Origin: Danxiaibacter flavus
GTDB taxonomy: Bacteria; Bacteroidota; Bacteroidia; Chitinophagales; Chitinophagaceae
Direction of reading: 5' to 3'
DNA length: 64,000 bases
Assembly: GCF_041060425.1 (NCBI RefSeq)
Contig: NZ_JAULBC010000002.1
Location: 248,001 to 312,000 of the forward strand
The notes under the pieces were generated by a model. It had not been told where the DNA came from and searched no databases. It saw nothing but the letters and a program-made list of their open reading frames with translations. A program made the translations under genes and the position numbers. Of the stretch, positions 34,492-44,375 are shown piece by piece; position 1 is the stretch's first letter; each line of letters opens with the position of its first letter.

Positions 34492-35502
34492 TCAGCCTAA
34501 ATTATCCTTCTGAAAAAGTTTGGGTGTTACGCCAAAGTGTTCTTTAAACACTTTGGCAAAGTGGCCGATATTACTGTAGCCAATCTTGTGTCCCACATCG
34601 GTCACCGAAAGCTTACTGGCTAAAAGTTCTGCAGCCTTACTCATTCTCATGTTAAGAAAATAAGTGGCGTAATTACTGTTGTACAACGTTTTGAACATCA
34701 CTGCAAATCTGGTTCTGCTCATCAGACAAATTTTCGCAGCTTCATCCATTGTTGGGGTCGGGTCTTCAATATTATTTTCTATTTGTTCTTTTAGCTGAAT
34801 GATACGCATGGCATCGTCAGAAATAATCCGCTCCTCTCCCAGCTCTTCTTCAATAATATTGTCAAAGAACAAAGCAACCAGTTCTATCGCGCAACCTTCA
34901 AGATAATGCGGGAGCGTGTATGCAGGTGCTTCAGCCGAAAGTGCCTCCTCTACAAGATCATTACTTTTCAAATCAAGATTGGTGGTGAATTGCATAGGCT
35001 CATAATTTGCGAACTGCTGCATTCTTGTGACACTCAAAGGTGCTATGTTTTTCAGCAGGTGAGAAATTGCCCATGACCTGTGAAATATCAATTGAACTGT
35101 TCTGAGCTGTTTGCCTATACCCGGATACAGGCTTACTTCCGTTGTATGCGAGCTAAAGAAAACGGCTTCAGCAAGGCTGCTGCTTATGTTTACAATCCTG
35201 CCGCTTTGCTTGTTGATGATTAGCGGAACATTACTAACATTAAAGAGTATTTTATAATGATCATTGCCCGGCACTGCTTGCCTGTGAAGTTGCAATTCTT
35301 TAAAGAACACACAATCGGTGATGAGAATTGAAAGTCCATCTGTAAGCTCATAAAATTCATAACGACCTTCGGCAAGACCGCAAGGAAGAGCCAGCCGGTT
35401 ACCCTGCACAATAACATTTTCGCCAGTCGCCTTGCTTAATGACTCCGCAAAATCAATAAACCACTTCATGCTGGAACTATAGTAGTAATCCACTTCTATC
35501 AT
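34492..35502 (-). CDS. AraC-family transcription regulator (copy 1)
   Basis: 336 residues. The C-terminus (about 235-336) is a two-helix-turn-helix AraC domain: PTMDEAAKICLMSRTRFAVM, YATYFLNMRMSKAAELLASK, then VTDVGHKIGYSNIGHFAKVF and KEHFGVTPKLFQ. The N-terminal about 220 residues show no recognised ligand domain but align by eye along their length with the neighbouring gene (opening YYYSSSMKWFIDFAESL against FEYSLTTSPKILENAAEAI; shared LFHRSWAI / IFSRAWLI). Tandem paralogue, 56 bases from the next regulator. Target genes unknown. Confidence 0.9.
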   Translation of the reverse strand: MIEVDYYYSSSMKWFIDFAESLSKATGENVIVQGNRLALPCGLAEGRYEFYELTDGLSILITDCVFFKELQLHRQAVPGNDHYKILFNVSNVPLIINKQSGRIVNISSSLAEAVFFSSHTTEVSLYPGIGKQLRTVQLIFHRSWAISHLLKNIAPLSVTRMQQFANYEPMQFTTNLDLKSNDLVEEALSAEAPAYTLPHYLEGCAIELVALFFDNIIEEELGEERIISDDAMRIIQLKEQIENNIEDPTPTMDEAAKICLMSRTRFAVMFKTLYNSNYATYFLNMRMSKAAELLASKLSVTDVGHKIGYSNIGHFAKVFKEHFGVTPKLFQKDNLG

Positions 35503-35558
35503 ACAATTTTTTTTACGGGTGTTCTCTTTCTTTACGCAACATTGCCTGCATTAAGGCT

Positions 35559-36578
35559 TTACCCTTTAATTATTTTAGCGCCTTTCTGATACAGCTTGGG
35601 CGTTGTGTTAAAATAATCTTTAAACGCTTTTGCAAAATGGCTTAAGTTATTGTAACCAACCGCATGGCCCACCTCGGATACCGGTGACCCTTTAAGAAGC
35701 AATTCTGCGGCTTTCTGCATTTTTGTCTGCAGGAAATAATCAGAGTAATTTTTATGATAAATAGCCTTAAAAAGGGAAGCAAATTTTGTTTTACTCATTG
35801 CACACTCCGCAGACAGCTCTTCAAGTGGAGGCAATGGCTTATCCAGCGCGCGACTTACTCTTTCCTTGATGGCCATAACTGTAGACACTTCACTAAACTT
35901 AAGTTTCTCGTCATTACAAACAGGTCTTGCCAACCTGTCGGCCACAAGCGCCACAAGTCTTTTAGCACACCCTTCATAAAATAGTCTTTGCATATAAGTG
36001 GGTGGTGTTGAAACCAGTATTTCTTCCGCAATCAACAGCAAGCGCAGATCAAGATCCATAAAAAACTGGACAGGTTGATCCATTAAGAATTCTCTAGCAA
36101 GACCTGGATGCAGTGGTGTCTTTTCTATGTCGTAGTGTTTAATCAGCCAAGCTCTTGAAAAGATGATATTTACCATGCGCAAATTACCCTCCGGTGCAGG
36201 GTACAATTCCGCACCAAGGCCCGAAGTGCCATAGTACACTGCATTTTTCCAGTCTGTACCTACATCTACAGAATCTCCATTCTGCGTAGTAACCCAGACA
36301 GGCATGCTGGATAAATTGAAATGCACAATATGAAAGTCATTAATAAGAAGAGGCTTTCGTATAAATTTCACTTCTTTTGTAAAACGACAGTCCATAAGAC
36401 TAAGGCCAAGCCCAAGATCCAAAGAATAAAATTCACCCTTGCCTGTCGCAACCGAAGGCGGAAACACCAACGCATTATTTTTGGTGTGTATCTTTTCCCC
36501 GAAGGCTGCGCCGATGGCCTCAGCTGCATTTTCCAATATTTTTGGACTGGTGGTCAAAGAATACTCAAATTCTAACAT
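35559..36578 (-). CDS. AraC-family transcription regulator (copy 2)
   Basis: 339 residues, paralogue of the regulator downstream. AraC DNA-binding domain at about 235-335: LPPLEELSAECAMSKTKFAS, YSDYFLQTKMQKAAELLLKG, VSEVGHAVGYNNLSHFAKAF, KDYFNTTPKLYQ. The N-terminal region is shared only with its neighbour. Both face the same way, so they may be co-transcribed from the 525-base intergenic region upstream. Duplication followed by divergence is the simplest history. Confidence 0.9.
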   Translation of the reverse strand: MLEFEYSLTTSPKILENAAEAIGAAFGEKIHTKNNALVFPPSVATGKGEFYSLDLGLGLSLMDCRFTKEVKFIRKPLLINDFHIVHFNLSSMPVWVTTQNGDSVDVGTDWKNAVYYGTSGLGAELYPAPEGNLRMVNIIFSRAWLIKHYDIEKTPLHPGLAREFLMDQPVQFFMDLDLRLLLIAEEILVSTPPTYMQRLFYEGCAKRLVALVADRLARPVCNDEKLKFSEVSTVMAIKERVSRALDKPLPPLEELSAECAMSKTKFASLFKAIYHKNYSDYFLQTKMQKAAELLLKGSPVSEVGHAVGYNNLSHFAKAFKDYFNTTPKLYQKGAKIIKG

Positions 36579-37103
36579 AATGGTTCTTATAGATTAGGAT
36601 TTCATAATTGTTTTGAGGGGTGTTTTTAAAATTCAAATTAACCGGCGATACTCGAATTAAAAGTTAAAACATCCAAACCAACTGTTTGTATTCTTTTAAC
36701 CTTTGCCTGACCTGGCTAATTTTTGAAACCTAACATAGGCGCATGTAACAGAGCTTTAACAACTCATGCTTTCTATAAAAGAGGACGCAAACGTACCACC
36801 TGTTTGGGTGAAAAAATGTTCGCCAAAAACAGATTTATAACCCTAAAATACAAATTCCAAACTTGAAGTTGCAGAGCAGTAAAAAAAATAACCGATGATT
36901 TTTGGTTGAAAAAAAGAGAAATTACACAAAGTACGAATTACAAAGTACGAATTACGAAGTACGAAGTACCTAAGTTGAACAGGTTTACTTTTTTGCAGGC
37001 AGTTCTTTTACTTTAGCCAGGATTTAAAGCCCGGAAGAAAAACAGCATGACTGCACCTGACGTACTTCGTACTTCGTAATTCGTACTTGCTACCTTATGC
37101 TTC
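36579..37103. repeat. Gap with opposed GTACGAATTACAAAGTACG arrays
   Basis: No gene in 525 bases. The part next to the AraC gene is AT-rich and may hold its promoter. At 36928-36970 there are tandem CAAAGTACGAATTACGAAGTACG units and at 37056-37090 the complementary GTACTTCGTACTTCGTAATTCG, so a transcript through here could fold on itself just beyond the acyltransferase gene. Confidence 0.7.
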
Positions 37104-37856
37104 TTAGCTATGTGCGGCGTAATAATCCCACATTTGCTGAAACACTTTTTCTTTCACTTGTTTTGATGTTAGTCCGGTTGTATCTACAGGAGGTAGAAAA
37201 TGCATCTCTAATTTGTGAGGAACCATAAAAAAAGGTTTGCCGGCTGGCAGTACCTTCCTTGTATTGAAAATAAGTGTGGGGACTATTTGCTTTTTGGTAT
37301 CTATCGCCAGTCTAAAAGCACCATCGTAAAAATCTTTCAGCGGCTTATTGGTTTTATTCCGGGTTCCTTCAGGATAGATTACCATATCCAACCCCAGCGC
37401 TAGAACCTTTTTCATTTTTTCATAGCTTTTTCTTCTGTCATCATCACTTTTTCTGTCTACAAGCACACTACCCAGAGAATAGATCCAGCCAAAAACCGGA
37501 ACTTTTGCAAAGCTCTTTTTTGCAATGGTTTTATTGGCGTTGGGCATGAACGGCGTGGTAACCGGCACATCCATCAGGCTATTGTGATTGCAAACCACAA
37601 CGTAGTTGGTATTTTTTTCAAAATTATCTGCGCCAATTACTTTTAGCGGACAACCTGCCAGTGGCAGGAAAAAACTCATCCATACTCTCGATACAGCCCT
37701 GTGCCACTTAGCAGCAGCCGGTTCCTTCATCAGGAAACAAAATGCATAAAAGATCATCGCAACAATCATGGATGGCACAAACAAAATAATGGCCCATAAA
37801 GCCCATATCCTACCACCTATTTCTTTCAAAAACTTCATTTGCTGTATTTGTTTCAA
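37104..37856 (-). CDS. plsC: 1-acyl-sn-glycerol-3-phosphate acyltransferase-like (PlsC)
   Basis: Adds the second fatty acyl chain to lysophosphatidic acid to make phosphatidic acid, at the inner membrane. 250 residues: N-terminal membrane segments (IWALWAIILFVPSMIVAMIF), the HX4D catalytic motif in VVCNHNSLMDVPV (about 92), a glycerol-phosphate motif region KVPVFGWIYSLGSVLVDRKS, and MVIYPEGTRNKTNKP (about 160). Ends with a polar tail. Lysophospholipid or ornithine-lipid acyltransferases share these motifs, so the substrate is likely but not proven. Confidence 0.9.
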   Translation of the reverse strand: MKQIQQMKFLKEIGGRIWALWAIILFVPSMIVAMIFYAFCFLMKEPAAAKWHRAVSRVWMSFFLPLAGCPLKVIGADNFEKNTNYVVVCNHNSLMDVPVTTPFMPNANKTIAKKSFAKVPVFGWIYSLGSVLVDRKSDDDRRKSYEKMKKVLALGLDMVIYPEGTRNKTNKPLKDFYDGAFRLAIDTKKQIVPTLIFNTRKVLPAGKPFFMVPHKLEMHFLPPVDTTGLTSKQVKEKVFQQMWDYYAAHS

Positions 37857-37973
37857 ACGGCCTGATGCAACTTTTCCTAAGCTGATTCCCGGCTGTTCTT
37901 ATTTAGGCTGCAAGAGTAAATAAAATACATTAAAAAAGCACTACTGCGAGCGCCTTTAATATCAAATATGCTT

Positions 37974-38645
37974 TTACAGCATCCAGTCGATTGGTTCAAT
38001 CCCTTCCCTTGCAAGCAATTGATTTGTTTTACTAAAATGCTTGCATCCAAAGAATCCTTTTTCTACACTAAACGGAGATGGATGCGCAGCTTTCAAAACG
38101 TGATGCCTTGTCTCATCAATCAAAACTTGTTTCTGCTGGGCAAAACTGCCCCACAGCAAAAAGACCACACCACGTTTTTCGTCTGATATTTTGCTGATGA
38201 CTGCATCTGTAAAAATATGCCAGCCAATTTTTGCATGGCTGTTCGGCTCTCCTGCCCTAACGGTTAATGATGCGTTAAGCAAGAGTACGCCTTGCCGCGC
38301 CCAGGGTGTTAGATCCCCCGTTTTGGGAATTGGCATCCCGATATCTTTATGTAGCTCTTTGTAAATATTGACCAGCGAAGGAGGCGGCTTTATGCCGTCG
38401 GGAACTGAAAAGGACAGCCCCATTGCTTGTCCGGCACCATGATAAGGATCCTGCCCAAGCAATACCACTTTAACCTTATCAAACGGCGTTTGTTCGAACG
38501 CATTAAAAATAAGCTGTCCGGGCGGGTAAATCGTCTTCCCCTGTGTTTTTTCCACTTTAAGAAAAGCTGCAATCTGCTCAAAATAGTTTTTACTAAATTC
38601 CTGGCGCAAGGCTTCTTTCCAGCTAGGCTCAATTTTTACATCCAT
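37974..38645 (-). CDS. ung: Uracil-DNA glycosylase
   Basis: Removes uracil from DNA, starting base-excision repair. 223 residues, family 1 UDG: water-activating motif VLLGQDPYHGAGQAMGLSFS (about 63-82), GVLLLNASLTVRAGEPNSH, VVFLLWGSFAQQK and the DNA-intercalating loop AHPSPFSVEKGFFG (about 186-199). Full length. Monocistronic on the minus strand, divergent from the ECF sigma gene about 220 bases away. Confidence 0.97.
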   Translation of the reverse strand: MDVKIEPSWKEALRQEFSKNYFEQIAAFLKVEKTQGKTIYPPGQLIFNAFEQTPFDKVKVVLLGQDPYHGAGQAMGLSFSVPDGIKPPPSLVNIYKELHKDIGMPIPKTGDLTPWARQGVLLLNASLTVRAGEPNSHAKIGWHIFTDAVISKISDEKRGVVFLLWGSFAQQKQVLIDETRHHVLKAAHPSPFSVEKGFFGCKHFSKTNQLLAREGIEPIDWML

Positions 38646-38868
38646 AAATTACTTTGTACAACTTAACAGAGTTATGCAAATTAAGGAAAAGAACCAGCTT
38701 TCACCGAATACCCGGCAGCGTTGAAACAAATTTTGCTATTTTGCTACAGATATCTATGTTAGATGATGCTTTGCCATTTCAGCCAGCCAGATAACTGAGT
38801 ATTAAGTTTGTATTAAAGAGCCTAACGATAAAATACACGCTTTTAGATTTAACTAATTTGCGGTAGCA

Positions 38869-39468
38869 ATGCCTGAACAACACCCCAATATTGAACGTAC
38901 ATACTGGAAGCGATTGAAAGAAAGTGATACATCCGCACTGGCCTATTTCTATGATGCGTATGTTGACCGGCTTTTTGCGGTGGCATTGAGAATGACCCAT
39001 AACAGGGAGATGGCGAAAGATGCCATACAGGAAATTTTTATTGAGATATGGACTTACAGGGATACAATTACCGACGTAAACAACTCCTACATATACTTAA
39101 GCAGGGTTCTAAAGCATATATTATTAAAAAAGCTTAGGAAAGAAGTGCCTTTACGCCCCTGGTTGCCCGACGAGGACACGGAAGATGCTGAACAAAGCGT
39201 TGAAGAGACCATTATTTCTGTTGACGCCAGCAACGAACAAAACAACAAATTAAACCGCGCGCTTGCTACACTTACCGGCAGGCAAAAACTTATTATGGAA
39301 CTGCGCTTTTACGAGGGATTAAGCTATCAGCAAATTGCAGAAAAGCTCAGCATGAATTATCAGTCCGTTAATAATCTTGCTTTCCGGACCATTATGGCGC
39401 TCAGGAAAAATATGTACTCGATCGGATTTATAGGCTGCACCTTATATATTTATGTTGCTGAAGGATAG
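38869..39468 (+). CDS. ECF RNA polymerase sigma factor of the glycan locus
   Basis: 199 residues. Sigma region 2 (about 20-85) with AYFYDAYVDRLFAVALRMT, KDAIQEIFIEIW and a long basic helix; region 4 (about 130-185) with LTGRQKLIMELRFYEGLSYQ and NYQSVNNLAFRTIMALRK. In Bacteroidota such factors pair with a FecR anti-sigma and an STN-domain SusC: glycan binding outside releases the sigma to switch on the susCD operon. That trio is present here in order, with 296 bases between this gene and fecR, presumably containing the target promoter. Confidence 0.93.
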   Translation: MPEQHPNIERTYWKRLKESDTSALAYFYDAYVDRLFAVALRMTHNREMAKDAIQEIFIEIWTYRDTITDVNNSYIYLSRVLKHILLKKLRKEVPLRPWLPDEDTEDAEQSVEETIISVDASNEQNNKLNRALATLTGRQKLIMELRFYEGLSYQQIAEKLSMNYQSVNNLAFRTIMALRKNMYSIGFIGCTLYIYVAEG

Positions 39469-39764
39469 CATTTTTTAGCTCGCTGTCTCCCACCCCATTG
39501 TGTAAAAAATACAGGTTTCGCGCTCTGAAATACACATAATTTTACGACCAGCAGTCATGTGCAAACCCGCTAATTAATTGGACTTTCAGCTACATGTCAA
39601 TTATCACGATTCAATATCTTCCCTTTGTTTAACGATTGTTTTGTACCTAAGGGTGATGAGCGAAAAGCTATTGACAAAACGGCTTTAACCGGCTCGCAAA
39701 GGCTTTTAAAAAAAAATTTCGAAAAATTTGAGTATCAAACTTTCTAACCTGTCTCTTTATTAAT

Positions 39765-40805
39765 ATGGAACATAATCCGTCACAGTACCAAAATTATACT
39801 GAAGAACAATTCGCAGCCGATGAATACTTCCAGCAATGGGTTTTAGCAAATAACCAGGAGGCCGATGCATTCTGGAATGACTACATAACTTCTAACCCCG
39901 GCCAACGTGATATGATACTTAATGCAAAGCGTTTTGTGGAGGAACTGTCCAGGCAGCCGTATTACATAATACCGCTTTCTGATCAGGAGAAATTAGCCCT
40001 TAAAACAAACATATTAAACCAGATTCAGCCTGTAATGCAAGATCCTTCTGACACAAGGAAGATCACCCACGGCCGGCGTCTTTCATGGCAGCTCTGGAGC
40101 GCAGCCGCAGCGCTGCTTGCAGTTGTTGCAATTCCGATGTATGTTCTGATGAAAGGCAAAGAAGCTTCAACCCTTAACCTTGTTGCATCGGACACTGAAG
40201 TAAAGCATGTGATATTACCCGATAGCAGCGAAGTGGTGCTAAACGCAGGGTCATCGGTAAGTTATAACGACTTTGGGTCAGGTAAAACACGCGAAGTGTA
40301 TCTGCGTGGAAATGCTTTTTTCAAAGTAAGAAAAGACAAAGCGCATAAGGAGTTTGTTGTACACGCCAACGACGTATCTATTACTGTATTAGGCACGCAG
40401 TTTAATGTGAACGTGCGCTCCGCAGCCGTTGAAGTTGCACTTACACAGGGAAAGGTGAGGCTGTCTTTGAAAAACCACAACGAAGCTTCCACCAACCTGG
40501 TTCCGGGAGAAAGAGCGGTGCTGGACACATTGCACAACACGATTAGTAAAAGCGCGATGAACAACGAGCAATATGCTGCCTGGACGCAAGGCAAATGGAT
40601 CTTTTCACAAACATCATTACAAGATGTAGCCAACCTGCTTCATGAATACTATGGCGTAAATACGGTATTCAAAAACGACAATAGAAGATTGCTAAAAATA
40701 ACTGCTGTTATACCGGTTTCAGACCTGCAGACACTAACCGGCGTAATTGCAAAAACATTACAAATAACCATTAGTCAGACAAACAACCAACTGATCATTC
40801 ACTAA
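39765..40805 (+). CDS. FecR-family anti-sigma factor
   Basis: 346 residues spanning the inner membrane once (LWSAAAALLAVVAIPMYVLM, about 109-128). The cytoplasmic N-terminus (QWVLANNQEADAFWNDYI) should hold the sigma factor. The periplasmic part has the FecR domain (HVILPDSSEVVLNAGSSVSY, FFKVRKDKAHKEFVVHANDV, VLGTQFNVNV, EVALTQGKVRLS) and a C-terminal DUF4974-type segment (FSQTSLQDVANLLHEYYG) that usually contacts the STN domain of the partner transporter. Ends 16 bases before that susC gene, so co-transcribed. Confidence 0.95.
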   Translation: MEHNPSQYQNYTEEQFAADEYFQQWVLANNQEADAFWNDYITSNPGQRDMILNAKRFVEELSRQPYYIIPLSDQEKLALKTNILNQIQPVMQDPSDTRKITHGRRLSWQLWSAAAALLAVVAIPMYVLMKGKEASTLNLVASDTEVKHVILPDSSEVVLNAGSSVSYNDFGSGKTREVYLRGNAFFKVRKDKAHKEFVVHANDVSITVLGTQFNVNVRSAAVEVALTQGKVRLSLKNHNEASTNLVPGERAVLDTLHNTISKSAMNNEQYAAWTQGKWIFSQTSLQDVANLLHEYYGVNTVFKNDNRRLLKITAVIPVSDLQTLTGVIAKTLQITISQTNNQLIIH

Positions 40806-40821
40806 CACTCAACAGGCTACT

Positions 40822-43800
40822 ATGAAAAAAAGACTTGCTTTGAGAGCATTCTCTACCAAATGGTTTGTGATTACTTTTTGCTGCGCATACATGCCGGCTA
40901 CACTTTTGGCGCAGGATGTAGCTTATGTATCAACAGTTTCACACAAAACTACTGTGAGCAAAACAGGTGCAAGAGCAGGAAATGTAACGCTACAGAATTA
41001 TATGCAACGCCTTCAGCAACAGTATGGCATTTACTATAGTTACCAGGCTGATTCACTTAAACAATTTATTCTAACATCCCTGGCCGATGAAACTGCAGGA
41101 CAACCGGGCGCTGATGCCCAGCTAAAAAAAACACTTAGCGCATCAGGGCTTACTTACGAGAAAGTAAATAATGTATACATTATAAAACAGGCAACAGAAA
41201 ACAAATCTGTTGCTGCCAGAAAACAGCTACAACTTAATGCAGCCTATGCTGCGGACCTGGTTGTTAAAGGTACCGTAAGCGATAGCACCGGCATACTGCC
41301 CGGCGTAACTATTTCTGTTAAAGGCACCTCTAAAACCACCACCACAGGTACTGACGGAAAGTACAGCATCAGCGTTTCAAATCCGGAAGCCGTACTCATA
41401 TTCAGCTATGTTGGCTATACACCTGCAGAAGTTCGTGTTTCAGGTCGCGCTGAAATCAATGTAGCCATGACAGCGGCTCCGCAACAACTTTCTTCAGTTG
41501 TTGTAACTGCCCTCGGTATCAAAAGGCAGGAAAGGTCACTGGGCTACTCCGTTGCAAAACTGGATGGTTCCGCAGTAAGTAATGTTAATGCACCAAACGT
41601 TGCCAATGCCATGGCAGGAAAAGTCGCTGGTGTAAATATCCGTAGCGTGAGCCCGGATCCCGGAGCAAGTGTATTCATTACCATTCGCGGACAAAGATCA
41701 TTTTATGGTGACAACCAACCATTGATCGTTGTTGATGGCGTACCCATCCGGAATTCATTAAACTCCAACGCAGGCAGTCCTTTTGGAAGCGGCAACAATC
41801 AGATAGTAGATTATGGTAACCCTCTTTCTGATATCAGTCCGGATGATATTGCCTCCGTATCTATATTAAAAGGTGCCAGCGCCTCCGCATTATATGGTGG
41901 ACGTGCTGCTAACGGCGTAATTCTTATCACTACAAAAACAGGCAGTGGAGTAAAGAAAGATCTTGGTGTGAGCATCAACTCTTCAGCTATGTTTGATAAA
42001 GCCTGGCAGTTTCCACAGTTCCAGAATACTTTTGGCTCCGGCGACTGGACAGGAACTGATGATGTAATCTCTGATGCCTCATGGGGACCAAGGCTTGATG
42101 TAGGGACTAAATATGTACAGTGGGACAGCCCGTTAGATGCTAATGGAGATCCGGTAGCAACACCCTGGGTATCTTATCCTAACCGTGTAAAAGATTTTTA
42201 CGAAACAGGTAAAACCTTCACAAATAACGTATCAGTTACAGGCGCAAATTTCAGACTATCATATACCAACCTGAACAATACAGGTATTGTACCTAACACA
42301 GATCTGAAACGCAACAACCTCACGCTTTCAGCAGGCACTAATCTAAATAAAGCCATCAGGCTGAATACCAACATTGCCTATACGGTAAACAGCAGCAAAA
42401 ACAGGCCCACATTTAACAGAGGCAGCGTTAACAACCTGGTGTACACAATGCCGGCAAATATTAACGTCCAAAAATTGAAGAATTACTGGCTTCCTGGTGA
42501 AGAAGGCGTAAAACAAAACTCTCCAGTACCGGGCGGTAACGACAATCCATATTTTATCGCGTATGAATCTTTAAACGGGTACAAACGCAATCGCATTACC
42601 GGGAATGTGCAATTGCTTATAGACATCACCAAGGACCTCAGTTTTATGGCTCGCACAGGTGTGGATTATTATAACGAAGACAGGGAAAGCCGCAGAGCAT
42701 TCAGCACACACAGCAACCCCCAGGGTGCATACTCGCTGCAAAAGTTATCATTTAGCGAGCAAAACACAGACTTCCTTTTCACGTACAAAAAGAACATCAC
42801 TTCCAAGTGGTTTGCTTCAATATCTGCCGGTGGTAACAGAATGGACCAGAATACAAACAATTCTGTACAGGCCACTAATACACTGGTAATGCCGGGGATT
42901 TATAGCATCAACAATGCTGCAGCCGGAACTACTCAGAATTTATCCAGCACATACAAAGCACGGAAAAGGATCAATAGCTTATATGCTATGGCGCAGGTAT
43001 CATATAACAACTATGTTTACCTTGACCTAACGGCGAGAAACGATTGGTCATCAACGCTTCCACAGGAAAACAACTCCTTCTTCTACCCTTCGGCATCGTT
43101 AAGCGCCATACTTACAGACATGTTTAAAATAGAATCTAATTTCTTGTCATATGCTAAAGTGAGAGCCAACGCTTCTGTAGCAGGCAGAGATATAGATCCA
43201 TACCAGCTATACAATACCATTGCCTTAAGCTATTGGGGTAACCAGGTTATGGCAAGCAACCAAACAAGCCTTGCAAATAACTATCTGAAACCGGAATTAA
43301 GCACTTCTTATGAAGCCGGTGCAGATCTTCGTTTCTTCAGCAACAGGTTGGGTATTGATTTTACCTGGTATAGAACAAACATTAAGAATCAGAAAATTGA
43401 TATCCCCACAACATCTGCCTCCGGTTACACAAGCAGGTCAATTAATGCAGGCGAAATGCGTAACAGGGGTATAGAGATTACCTTAAAAGGAACACCTGTA
43501 CAAAACAAAAACTTTAGCTGGGATGCGGGTGTAACTTATACGAGAAACAGGAATAAGGTAGTAGCACTGACAGATGGCATAAGTCAAATATCACTTGGCG
43601 GTCAGGAAGGCGTTAATTTCTATGTTAAGGAAGGATCTGAAATGGGTGATATGTACGGACGTACATGGCAAACCGTACCTGATGGTCCTCACAAAGGAGA
43701 ACCGTTGATGAATGATGCCGGCGAATATGAAACTGCAAATGATTATGTAAAGATCGGCAACTACAACCCTGACTTTATGCTGGGCTTTACCAATACTTTC

Positions 43801-44355
43801 CGCTACAAAGGATTTACATTAAGCGCACTGCTTGATTGGAGACAGGGCGGACAGTTCTATTCTTATGTTGCAAAAAACCTGTTATCTGACGGAAGAACAA
43901 CCATTACAGTACCAGGCCGTGATCCGCAGACCGGTGGCCTTAGCTGGACCGACGATCAGGGTACAGCCAGAACAGATGGCCAGATCTTACATGGCTTCGT
44001 AGATGATGGCACCGGCAAATATGTTCCAAATACAAAGATCACTGATCCGGAAAATTATTATGGAACGTATTATTGGGATTTCCCGTCACGCTCAACATTC
44101 AGTGCCACTTACGTTAAATTAAGAGAGGTTTCTTTAGATTATACATTCACCAAAAAATCACTTCGCAGGCTGCCGTTTACCAGCGTTACATTCGGCTTAA
44201 TAGCACGCAACCTGTTTAGCTATACCGCAGCAGGTGTTGGCTATGACCCTGAAACGGCAATGGTTATCACTAACGGAACATTTACACAAGGTGTGGGCGG
44301 ATGGTCATTGCCCAACACTCGCTCCTTCGGATGCAAACTGGGAATTAATTTCTAA
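40822..44355 (+). CDS. SusC/RagA TonB-dependent transporter with STN signalling domain
   Basis: 1177-residue outer-membrane importer. Signal region up to about 30 (CCAYMPATLLAQD); STN domain (about 55-118, VTLQNYMQRLQQQYGIYYSY, KVNNVYIIKQ); carboxypeptidase-regulatory-like plug-side domain (about 145-215, VKGTVSDSTGILPGVTISVK); TonB-dependent plug (about 220-350) with DVSILKGASASALYGGRAAN; then a large beta-barrel to the C-terminal GCKLGINF. The STN domain identifies it as the sensing partner of the FecR gene just upstream. With the next gene (SusD-like) it forms the glycan-capturing complex. Ligand unknown. Confidence 0.96.
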   Translation: MKKRLALRAFSTKWFVITFCCAYMPATLLAQDVAYVSTVSHKTTVSKTGARAGNVTLQNYMQRLQQQYGIYYSYQADSLKQFILTSLADETAGQPGADAQLKKTLSASGLTYEKVNNVYIIKQATENKSVAARKQLQLNAAYAADLVVKGTVSDSTGILPGVTISVKGTSKTTTTGTDGKYSISVSNPEAVLIFSYVGYTPAEVRVSGRAEINVAMTAAPQQLSSVVVTALGIKRQERSLGYSVAKLDGSAVSNVNAPNVANAMAGKVAGVNIRSVSPDPGASVFITIRGQRSFYGDNQPLIVVDGVPIRNSLNSNAGSPFGSGNNQIVDYGNPLSDISPDDIASVSILKGASASALYGGRAANGVILITTKTGSGVKKDLGVSINSSAMFDKAWQFPQFQNTFGSGDWTGTDDVISDASWGPRLDVGTKYVQWDSPLDANGDPVATPWVSYPNRVKDFYETGKTFTNNVSVTGANFRLSYTNLNNTGIVPNTDLKRNNLTLSAGTNLNKAIRLNTNIAYTVNSSKNRPTFNRGSVNNLVYTMPANINVQKLKNYWLPGEEGVKQNSPVPGGNDNPYFIAYESLNGYKRNRITGNVQLLIDITKDLSFMARTGVDYYNEDRESRRAFSTHSNPQGAYSLQKLSFSEQNTDFLFTYKKNITSKWFASISAGGNRMDQNTNNSVQATNTLVMPGIYSINNAAAGTTQNLSSTYKARKRINSLYAMAQVSYNNYVYLDLTARNDWSSTLPQENNSFFYPSASLSAILTDMFKIESNFLSYAKVRANASVAGRDIDPYQLYNTIALSYWGNQVMASNQTSLANNYLKPELSTSYEAGADLRFFSNRLGIDFTWYRTNIKNQKIDIPTTSASGYTSRSINAGEMRNRGIEITLKGTPVQNKNFSWDAGVTYTRNRNKVVALTDGISQISLGGQEGVNFYVKEGSEMGDMYGRTWQTVPDGPHKGEPLMNDAGEYETANDYVKIGNYNPDFMLGFTNTFRYKGFTLSALLDWRQGGQFYSYVAKNLLSDGRTTITVPGRDPQTGGLSWTDDQGTARTDGQILHGFVDDGTGKYVPNTKITDPENYYGTYYWDFPSRSTFSATYVKLREVSLDYTFTKKSLRRLPFTSVTFGLIARNLFSYTAAGVGYDPETAMVITNGTFTQGVGGWSLPNTRSFGCKLGINF

Positions 44356-44375
44356 CCTCCATTAAATAAGACTTT

